From Ferrovibrio sp. (lineage in GTDB: Bacteria > Pseudomonadota > Alphaproteobacteria > Ferrovibrionales > Ferrovibrionaceae), in the NCBI RefSeq assembly GCF_017994015.1, contig NZ_JAGOLP010000034.1, positions 1-35,442 on the forward strand: 35,442 bases of DNA, written 5' to 3'. The notes under the pieces were generated by a model that had not been told where the DNA came from, did no database searches, and saw only the letters and a program-made list of their open reading frames with translations. This document shows, one piece after another, positions 29,373 to 35,442 of the stretch; the first letter of the stretch is position 1, and every line of letters starts with the position of its first letter. Both the position numbers and the translations under genes were made by a program.

Positions 29373-31189
29373 TAGCGCCCCACCGCGTAGCCCTGCATGC
29401 CGCGCGGATTGGCGCCAGCTTTCAGCACCATGCCTTCCGGGGTCTGCTCGATGCCGGTGGCGCAGAGCCGGCCTTCCGACCAGTCGCCGCCCACAGCCAC
29501 AACATGGCCGCGGCGGCGCAACTCTTCCACCGTGGCGGCGGGAAAGCGGCCTTCAAGTGCCAGGAAACCCGGCTTGGCGGCGCGTGGATAGAAAGAACTC
29601 GGGAAATGTTCGGAATGGAAAGCCGGCCCGTCGATGGCTTCCTGCAAGTTCAGCGCGTGATGCACATGCTTGAGGAAAAACTGTGGCGACCATTGGTCCT
29701 GCTGATCGCCGCCCGGTGTGCCGAAAGCCATGGCCGGTTTGCCATCATGCAAAGCCATCGAGGGCGACAGCGTGGTACGCGGCCGCACCCCGGGCCGCAG
29801 CGAGTTGGGCAGGCCGTCTTCCAGCCAGAACATCTGCGCCCGGGTGCCGAGGCAGAAGCCGAATTCCGGAATTGCCGGCGAGCTCTGCAGCCAGCCGCCC
29901 GAAGGCGTGGCCGCCACCATGTTGCCCCAGCGGTCAATCACATCGACATGACAGGTATCGCCCACCGCGCTGCCGCGCTTGTTTGGCACCGGCTCCAGGT
30001 TGCCCACGGTCGGCTCACCCACGCCGGCAGCGAGACCGGCTTCCGCCTTCACCGAGGCGAGCTTGGCGCCCAGGCCGGTCGGGTCGCCAGGGCGCAGTTC
30101 CAGTGAAGCCATGGCGCCGATCAGCTTGGCGCGTTCGGCATTATAGGCATCCGACAGCAGCGCCTGCATCGGCACGTCCACAACATTGGGATCGCCATAC
30201 CAGGCTTCGCGGTCGGCGAAGGCCAGCTTGGCGGCTTCCGTCACCACATGCACAAAATCCGGCCCCGAAGGGTCCATCTTGTCCAGGTCAAAATATTTCA
30301 GCAGGGCCAGTTGCTGCAAAAATGCCGGCCCCTGGCTCCAGGGGCCGCATTTGGCCACGGTCCAGCCTTTGTAATCATAGGTCAGCGGCGCTTCCCAGCC
30401 GGCCTGCCAGGCCGCCATGTCGGCGCCGGTCAGCAGGCCGCGATGACGGCGGCCGGACGCATCCATTGCCTCGGTCTCGCGGCAGAAACGATCAATACGT
30501 TCGGCGACAAAGCCCTCGCGCCACGCTGTGCGCACGGCATCAACACGGTTTTCGCGGCTGCCGCTGGCCTGCTCGCCGATCTGCGCCAGTCTGGTATAGA
30601 AGGCGGCCAGGGCAGGATTGCGAAACATCTGCATCGGGCGCGGCAGGTTGCCATTGGGCAGGTAGATCGCCGCCGAGCTTGGCCATTCGTCGCGGAACAG
30701 TTCGGTTACGGTGGCGATGGTTTCCACCACGCGATGCACCATCGGGTAACCCTGGCCGGCATAATGGATCGCCGGCGCCAGGGCATCGGCCACCGATATG
30801 GTGCCATGGTCGCGCAGCAGCAAAAGCCAGGCATCCATCGCGCCGGGCACACAGGGCGCCAGCAGGCCGGAGCCGGGGATCAGCTTGAGGTCAAGCGCGC
30901 GGAAGGCATCCAGCGTTGCCGCTTGCGGCGACGGGCCCTGGCCGCACAGCACTTCCATCTTGCGGGTCTTGGCGCTCCAGATCAGCGCTGGCAGGTCACC
31001 GCCGGCGCCATTCAGATGCGGTTCCACCACTTGCAGCACAAAGCCGGCGGTGACGGCAGCATCAAAGGCATTGCCGCCGCGCTCCAGCACGCCCATGGCG
31101 GCGCTGGAGGCAATCCAGTGCGTGCTGGCGACAACGCCGAAATTGCCCCGGATTTCCGGGCGGGTGGTGAAACGCGGCTGCTGCGACAT
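29372..31189 (-). CDS. Gamma-glutamyltransferase-like Ntn hydrolase, cytoplasmic
   Basis: 605 residues from ATG 31189 (MSQQPRFTTRPEIRG). The family pattern is clear: ERGGNAFDAAVTAGF near 37-50, GAGGD (61-65), the processing site with nucleophile Thr412 in AVGDTCHVDVIDRWGN, SGGWLQSS, RPRTTLSPSMALHDGKP and FGTPGGDQQDQWSPQ. True enzymes mature by cleavage before the Thr. Unlike the E. coli enzyme it has no signal peptide. The usual RE-x-AP motif, whose Arg holds the gamma-glutamyl carboxylate, reads LCGQGPSPQAAT (81-92) here, so the substrate may not be a classical gamma-glutamyl compound. It lies directly before DUF1028 and a Dpp importer. Confidence 0.92.
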   Translation of the reverse strand: MSQQPRFTTRPEIRGNFGVVASTHWIASSAAMGVLERGGNAFDAAVTAGFVLQVVEPHLNGAGGDLPALIWSAKTRKMEVLCGQGPSPQAATLDAFRALDLKLIPGSGLLAPCVPGAMDAWLLLLRDHGTISVADALAPAIHYAGQGYPMVHRVVETIATVTELFRDEWPSSAAIYLPNGNLPRPMQMFRNPALAAFYTRLAQIGEQASGSRENRVDAVRTAWREGFVAERIDRFCRETEAMDASGRRHRGLLTGADMAAWQAGWEAPLTYDYKGWTVAKCGPWSQGPAFLQQLALLKYFDLDKMDPSGPDFVHVVTEAAKLAFADREAWYGDPNVVDVPMQALLSDAYNAERAKLIGAMASLELRPGDPTGLGAKLASVKAEAGLAAGVGEPTVGNLEPVPNKRGSAVGDTCHVDVIDRWGNMVAATPSGGWLQSSPAIPEFGFCLGTRAQMFWLEDGLPNSLRPGVRPRTTLSPSMALHDGKPAMAFGTPGGDQQDQWSPQFFLKHVHHALNLQEAIDGPAFHSEHFPSSFYPRAAKPGFLALEGRFPAATVEELRRRGHVVAVGGDWSEGRLCATGIEQTPEGMVLKAGANPRGMQGYAVGR

Positions 31190-31202
31190 GAGACAATACC
31201 AA

Positions 31203-31892
31203 TCAGATGGGATGTTTGGGGCGGGCAAGGAATTCGGCCGAGGCATCGCCGGCCTGGGCGAGATGGCCATGCATCACGCTGAAGGCGGTATCGGCATCGC
31301 GTGCCAGGATGGCGGCCACCAGGGCCTCATGCTCGGCATAGGATTCTTCGATCCGTGCCGGATTGAGGAATTGCGCGCGGCGGAACGGGATCACCCGCAG
31401 GCGCAGGGCCTGGGCCGCCTCGGCCAGATAGTCGTTATGGCAGCCGCGCAGGATCAGGGCATGAAAATCGCGGTTGAGCTGGTCGTAGCGCTCAAAATCG
31501 CCGGCCTGAACCGCCTCGCGGCTTTGGGCATGCAGTTGGGTCAGCGCCTGGCGTTCGCCTTCATCCATGCGCAGGGCGGCGCGGCGCGCACAGGCCGCTT
31601 CCAGATCGGCCATGGCATCAAACATCAGCGCCAGGCGCTCGGGCGTCACCGCTGAAACCACCACGCCCTTATGCGGCCGGGCTTCCACCAGCCCGGTCAC
31701 CGCCAGTTGTTTCAGGGCCTCGCGCACCGGGGTGCGCGACACGCCAAATCGTTGCGCCAGGCTCTGTTCGTCCAGCCGGCTGCCGGGCGGCAATTCGCCG
31801 AGCAGGATTTCGTCCGCCAGCCTTTCGCGCACATCATCCGTGGTGGTGCTGCGCTTCAGGATGACGGATTTCAGGGCAACGGTTTCGTTCAT
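31203..31892 (-). CDS. GntR family transcriptional regulator, FCD (FadR-type) subfamily
   Basis: 229 residues. The N-terminal winged helix-turn-helix contains ADEILLGELPPGSRLDEQ, LAQRFGVSRTPVREALKQLA and ARPHKGVVV. The C-terminal FCD ligand domain has the Asp/His metal-site positions (NRDFHALILRG, YAEHEALVAAI, VMHGHLAQ). It is the first gene of the minus operon and most likely controls the transferase-importer genes in response to their substrate or product. Palindromic operator candidates lie just upstream in the gap to the divergent SDR genes. Confidence 0.93.
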   Translation of the reverse strand: MNETVALKSVILKRSTTTDDVRERLADEILLGELPPGSRLDEQSLAQRFGVSRTPVREALKQLAVTGLVEARPHKGVVVSAVTPERLALMFDAMADLEAACARRAALRMDEGERQALTQLHAQSREAVQAGDFERYDQLNRDFHALILRGCHNDYLAEAAQALRLRVIPFRRAQFLNPARIEESYAEHEALVAAILARDADTAFSVMHGHLAQAGDASAEFLARPKHPI

Positions 31893-31918
31893 GCTTCATG
31901 CTTGAGTGAAAGAGCTTC

Positions 31919-31941
31919 GCATACAGTATGCAGCAGTATGC
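31919..31941. promoter_or_regulatory. Candidate GntR/FCD operator
   Basis: GCATAC-A-GTATGC (31919-31931) is a perfect palindrome, followed by a further GTATGC half-site (31936-31941). It lies 27 bp upstream of the gntR start. FCD regulators usually bind short palindromes of this size near their own gene. Confidence 0.45.
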
Positions 31942-31985
31942 AGCCGTCATGCCAAGCCTGCCAATGGGAAGTGTTGGCTTTTCAC

Positions 31986-32014
31986 AGCATATTGAAAAAT
32001 ATAAGAAATATGCT
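31986..32014. promoter_or_regulatory. Second inverted repeat in the gntR-SDR gap
   Basis: AGCATATT (31986-31993) and AATATGCT (32007-32014) form an 8-bp inverted repeat with a 13-nt AT-rich spacer. The GCATAT/ATATGC ends resemble the half-sites at 31919-31941. It could be an operator for either direction. Confidence 0.35.
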
Positions 32015-32141
32015 GCGCTGCCGTATCTTCGGGCAATCCTGCCGGCCGGTCGGCTCTGCTTATTTTCCAGGCGAAGGTTGATCCGGGCGCTGGCAGGGCC
32101 AGTATAACGGCTAGAAAATGTCCGCCGAATCGGGGGTGCCT

Positions 32142-32885
32142 ATGCCTGCCTTTGCTGTAGCGCCGCTGGTTAATCTGAGCGGCCGGCGCGCCCTGGTCAC
32201 CGGCCATAAAGGCGGTATCGGCCAGGCCATAGCCGCCACCCTGGCCGCCTGTGGCGCCGAGGTTTTTGGCTTTGACCTGCCAGAGCATGATCTGGGCGAT
32301 CTCGCTGCCATCCCGTGCCTGGTGGATGATCTGCGGGCCAGGGCCGGGCCACTTGATATCCTGGTCAACAATGCCGGCGTCACCCTGCTGGGCAACCTGC
32401 TTGACACGCCACTGGCCGAGGCCGAACGGGTATTCCGCATCAATGTATTGGCGCCGTTTGCGCTGATCCAGGCCGTGCTGCCCGACATGATCGCCGCCCG
32501 GCGCGGTGCCGTGGTGAATATCGCCAGTGATCAAGCGTTGATCGGCAAACGTGCCAGCGCGGCCTATGGCGCCAGCAAGGCGGCTTTGGCGCAATTGACC
32601 AAAAGCGCGGCGCTGGATTGGGCCGGGCATAATATCCGCTTTAACTGTGTGGCCCCGGGCAGCACCGATACGGCGATGCTGCATCAGGTGATCCAGGGTT
32701 TGGCCGAACGTTATCCCGATGCCTTCGGCGCGGGTGCGGATCAGGCCTATACAGCAGCAGTGCCGCTGGGCCGTTTCGCCGCGCCACAGGAAATTGCCGC
32801 CATGGTTGCCTTCCTGGCTTCCGATGCCGCTGGCTTTGTCACGGGTGCGGTGATTCCGGTGGATGGCGGCGGCACGGCGCAGTAG
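32142..32885 (+). CDS. SDR family oxidoreductase
   Basis: About 247 residues of a classical short-chain dehydrogenase: cofactor motif TGHKGGIG, acidic residue after the second strand (FGFDLPEHD), NNAG, the catalytic Ser/Tyr/Lys with YGASK, and a C-terminal GAVIPVDGGGT. The acidic FD after strand 2 favours NAD(H). I prefer ATG 32142 with GGGGGTG five bases upstream; ATG 32118 in frame is the alternative. It is divergent from gntR and followed closely by a second SDR gene, suggesting a two-gene operon. Substrate unknown. Confidence 0.9.
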   Translation: MPAFAVAPLVNLSGRRALVTGHKGGIGQAIAATLAACGAEVFGFDLPEHDLGDLAAIPCLVDDLRARAGPLDILVNNAGVTLLGNLLDTPLAEAERVFRINVLAPFALIQAVLPDMIAARRGAVVNIASDQALIGKRASAAYGASKAALAQLTKSAALDWAGHNIRFNCVAPGSTDTAMLHQVIQGLAERYPDAFGAGADQAYTAAVPLGRFAAPQEIAAMVAFLASDAAGFVTGAVIPVDGGGTAQ

Positions 32886-32894
32886 CGTGTTGCC

Positions 32895-33614
32895 ATGAGC
32901 CAGGAAAAATTGATTGCGCTGGTCACCGGTGCCAGCAAGGGCATCGGCCATGCCATCGCGGTGGCGCTGAGCAGCGCCGGCTATCATGTAGTGGGGGCGG
33001 CGCGTGGCGAGATTGCACCGCTGGCCGGTATGGAACCGCAACGCTGCGACGTGGCCGATGCCGATCAGGTGCAGGCCCTGTTTGACGGCATCCGGCAGCG
33101 CCATGGTGTATTGCACCTGCTGGTGAACAATGCCGGCATTGCCGGTGGTGCCGCCTTTGCCAGCGCCCGCGAGGCGGCGGAATGGGATGGCATTCTGGCG
33201 ACCAATCTCACCGGCACCTATCTTTGCTGCCGTGCCGCTGCCGACCTGCTGCCGGATCATGCCGGCCGCATCGTCAATATTGCGTCAGTGCTTGGCCTGC
33301 GAGGCGTGCCGGATCAGGTGGCCTATACTGCCGCCAAGCATGGTGTGGTTGGCCTCACCCGCGCCCTGGCCCAGGCGCTCGGGCCGCGCGGCATCACGGT
33401 GAATGCAATTTGCCCGGGCTGGGTGGATACCACGATGGCCCAGGCGCGTTATGCCGATCTGGGCATCACGGCGGCCGATGCGGCGGCGATGGCGCCAACC
33501 GGCCGGGTGACACAGCCGGAGGAAGTGGCCGCCATGGTGCTGTATCTTGCCAGCGCGGCTGCGGCCAATGTCACCGGCCAGGCGCTGGTGATTGATGGCG
33601 GTGCGTCAGGTTAG
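32895..33614 (+). CDS. SDR family oxidoreductase (3-oxoacyl-ACP reductase-like)
   Basis: 239 residues: cofactor motif TGASKGIGHAIA, NNAG at about residue 80, IVNIASVLGLRG with the catalytic Ser, YTAAKHG with Tyr and Lys, and the C-terminal GQALVIDGGASG. It resembles FabG-type reductases, but a second SDR next door points to oxidation/reduction of a small metabolite rather than fatty acid synthesis. It starts nine bases after the first SDR stop. Its 3' end overlaps the convergent transglutaminase gene by nine bases. Confidence 0.9.
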   Translation: MSQEKLIALVTGASKGIGHAIAVALSSAGYHVVGAARGEIAPLAGMEPQRCDVADADQVQALFDGIRQRHGVLHLLVNNAGIAGGAAFASAREAAEWDGILATNLTGTYLCCRAAADLLPDHAGRIVNIASVLGLRGVPDQVAYTAAKHGVVGLTRALAQALGPRGITVNAICPGWVDTTMAQARYADLGITAADAAAMAPTGRVTQPEEVAAMVLYLASAAAANVTGQALVIDGGASG

Positions 33615-34484
33615 TGGCAGCAGCTCCACCGCCACATTGACCCGGTGCGGCCCGCCGCCCAGCACCACGCCGCGCACCGGGCTGATATCGCTGTAATCGC
33701 GGCCCACGGCCGTGGTTACGTGATCCTCTGAGACGATCAGATTATTGGTCGGGTCCAGGTCGATCCAGCCAAATTCCTCGCCGCACCAGACCGAAACCCA
33801 GGCATGGCTGGCATCGAAGCCACGCAGGTCGGCAGTGTCGCCCGGCTGCATGGTACGGATGTAACCCGAGACATAGCGCGCCGCCAGGCCATGGGCGCGC
33901 AGCATGGCGATTTGCAGATGGGCAAAATCCTGGCACACGCCAGCCCGTTTCTCCATCGCCTCCGCCACCGGGGTGAAAACCTCGGTGGCGGTGGGGTCGT
34001 AGCGGAAATCCTTGTTGATGCGCGTGGTCAATTCCCGTGCCGCCGCCAGGATCGGACGCTGCGGCGTCAATGACACCGCGCCGTAATCACTGATCGCCTT
34101 GTTGGCCACTGCCAGAGGCGAATCAAGCACAAATTCGCAGGGCGCGCTGGCTTCCGGGATGCCATCACCGTTGAGCGCCGCCCGCACTTTTTCCCAGGCC
34201 GGGGTTGCCGCCATGTCGGGCGGCGTGAAGGGCCGCACTTCCACCTCGGCGGTCAATTCCACATCAAAGCGCGTATGCGGTTCCTCGATGGCCAGATAGC
34301 CGGTGCGATTGCCGAAATGGTCAATGCCCTCGGTGATCCTGCCGCCTTCCGGTGCGGTGACAATGCGGCAATCGCGCACCGTCTGGCGTTCGCTATCCTG
34401 CAATGCCAAATGCAGCAGGTGGTGCGACATGTCGACAGCCCAGCTGTAGCTGTAAGAGGTGGTGTGACGCAGGCGGTATTTCAT
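33606..34484 (-). CDS. Transglutaminase-like cysteine protease family protein
   Basis: 292 residues. The N-terminal Bact_transglu_N-type beta domain (MKYRLRHTTSYSYSWAVDMS onward) precedes a transglutaminase core with Cys184 (AGVCQDFAHL), His227 (DASHAWVSVW) and Asp242/Asp244 (IDLDPTN), the papain-like triad. No signal peptide. Proteins of this type are commonly encoded beside alpha-E and circularly permuted ATP-grasp proteins, as here: it lies two bases after the alpha-E gene. They are thought to make or cut amide bonds of an unknown peptide. Confidence 0.92.
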   Translation of the reverse strand: MKYRLRHTTSYSYSWAVDMSHHLLHLALQDSERQTVRDCRIVTAPEGGRITEGIDHFGNRTGYLAIEEPHTRFDVELTAEVEVRPFTPPDMAATPAWEKVRAALNGDGIPEASAPCEFVLDSPLAVANKAISDYGAVSLTPQRPILAAARELTTRINKDFRYDPTATEVFTPVAEAMEKRAGVCQDFAHLQIAMLRAHGLAARYVSGYIRTMQPGDTADLRGFDASHAWVSVWCGEEFGWIDLDPTNNLIVSEDHVTTAVGRDYSDISPVRGVVLGGGPHRVNVAVELLPLT

Positions 34485-34486
34485 CG

Positions 34487-35442
34487 TCAGCTACCAAAGC
34501 CGAAGGCATGCGCCAACTGGATATGCGAGAAATAGGTGCGCGTCAGCTGATCCGACACATCCATCAGCGCCTGTGTGGTGGCATCCAGGCTGCCGCGCAG
34601 CCGCGATACCTGGGCCTGCCATTCGGCCTGCGGCAGGTCTTCGCGGTCAAAGCGCTCCACGATGTCGGTGAAAGGCTGGCTCAGGCTCAGGCAATCCTCG
34701 GCGCGCGGCGGCTGTTCGCGGCGCGGCAGGATATCAAGATGCTGCGCCATGGTTTGTAACTGGAAGCCCAGCGAATGCGGGTTGCTGCCATCCAGCAGCA
34801 GCAGGTCAAACACCGCGGCGGCTTGCAGCGAGGCACGATAGCGGCGGCGATAGGTCAGGCTGGAATCGTTCAGTTCCAGGGCAATGCGGAAAGCGCTTTC
34901 CCGGCTGCTGCCCAGCACCACGGAGGCGGCCGACACGGTGCGGGCGATATAGATGGCGCGTTCCAGCCGGCGGCCAAAATCCAGGAAGCGCCAACCGCTG
35001 CCACGTGTCATATGTTCGGCTAGCATGCCGGCGATGGCCGAGGTGGCGCGGATGATCTGGTCACAGAATTCCAGCATCGCATCCGGGTCGCGACCGGCGC
35101 CGGGGCGCGACAGCCGCAATTCGCCCAGCAGATGATTCAGCATGCGCCACATATCGGCTGAGAAACGATGCCGTGCCACGGCGGCCAGGCGCTCCATCGA
35201 TTCCAGCGTCTGGCCCATGGTCTGGCTCGGCGCAAAGGCATTGGTGACAGCGCGGGCAAAAAGCTGTGTATCTGGCGGTGCGGCGGCAGCACGTTGGTCG
35301 ATGATGCCGCAGCGCGCCAGGGCGCGTGCCAGTACCGACATCTCCACCATGTCCCGCGCCGAGCCAATTTCACCGATCAGGCGGCTCAGCGTGGCGCGCA
35401 GCAGGCGGGCGCCGTCATCCAGCCGTTGGATCGAGCGGCCAA
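34487..35442 (-). CDS. Alpha-E domain protein (N-terminus beyond window)
   Basis: The frame is open from the window edge to 34487, giving about 317 residues. It is all-helical and matches the alpha-E (DUF403) domain: SADMWRMLNHLLGELRL, MTRGSGWRFLDFGRRLERA, the NDSSLTYRRRYRASLQ segment and LLLDGSNPHSLGFQL. Upstream residues (RSIQRLDDGARLLRATLSRL) continue in frame, so the start lies outside. It could be a stand-alone alpha-E protein or the C-terminal part of an ATP-grasp/alpha-E fusion. The function is probably linked to the neighbouring transglutaminase. Confidence 0.9.
   Translation of the reverse strand, partial: GRSIQRLDDGARLLRATLSRLIGEIGSARDMVEMSVLARALARCGIIDQRAAAAPPDTQLFARAVTNAFAPSQTMGQTLESMERLAAVARHRFSADMWRMLNHLLGELRLSRPGAGRDPDAMLEFCDQIIRATSAIAGMLAEHMTRGSGWRFLDFGRRLERAIYIARTVSAASVVLGSSRESAFRIALELNDSSLTYRRRYRASLQAAAVFDLLLLDGSNPHSLGFQLQTMAQHLDILPRREQPPRAEDCLSLSQPFTDIVERFDREDLPQAEWQAQVSRLRGSLDATTQALMDVSDQLTRTYFSHIQLAHAFGFGS

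Noticed and set aside
33606..33614. Nine-base convergent overlap of the SDR and transglutaminase genes
   Set aside because: Short tail-to-tail overlaps are common in compact genomes and need no special explanation.

Overview
This is a GC-rich (roughly two-thirds G+C) chromosomal window from an alphaproteobacterium, most likely of the Rhodospirillales type. The grounds are the rmuC<>def-fmt-truA arrangement with dapE nearby, the protein sequences themselves, strong G/C preference at third codon positions, and alphaproteobacterial-looking regulatory sites. I saw no rRNA, tRNA or CRISPR array, and no integrase.

Layout. 1-4868 (minus) is a run with secA first, then a DUF2891 protein coupled by an ATGA overlap, a small Cys-rich exported protein and an epoxide hydrolase cut by the window edge. 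5093-6921 (plus) holds dapE (lysine/peptidoglycan precursor synthesis) and a DUF6624 protein. A 96-bp paired-hairpin dispersed repeat follows, then katG behind a palindromic Irr/Fur-like box.

9409-12991 is a lower-GC restriction-modification-like island: a phospholipase-D-type nuclease on plus, converging on two adenine methyltransferases on minus. One methyltransferase is an EcoRI-methylase homologue with a RelB/DinJ-type ribbon-helix-helix domain fused to its N terminus. The island is flanked by two ~528-bp copies of the 3' end of katG plus its terminator. This is the expected product of Campbell-type homologous integration of a circle carrying a related katG 3' end. It is the most striking structure in the window.

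13527-17735 is core again: truA, fmt and def (minus), with rmuC and a DUF985 cupin (plus). 17839-20345 is a second accessory patch: another copy of the paired-hairpin repeat, an N-terminally deleted and frameshifted IS1595-family transposase with two small passenger ORFs, and a lower-GC HEPN-like gene. The probable promoter of the HEPN gene overlaps a GTTC-N7-GTTC sequence, the alphaproteobacterial LexA-box pattern. 20345-23234 encodes a CurA-like NADP-dependent reductase and a Uup-type ABC-F ATPase.

23247-31892 (minus) is one catabolic/uptake operon. It starts with a GntR/FCD regulator, then a gamma-glutamyltransferase-like Ntn hydrolase without signal peptide, a DUF1028 protein, and a complete Dpp/Opp-type ABC importer (two ATPases, binding protein, two permeases). 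The genes are mostly joined by 1-4 nt overlaps. The picture is import of a peptide-like or gamma-glutamyl compound followed by cytoplasmic cleavage. Two SDR oxidoreductases are divergent from the regulator across an intergenic region with palindromic operator candidates. The window closes with a transglutaminase-like protein and the C-terminal part of an alpha-E domain protein, a pair commonly found together.
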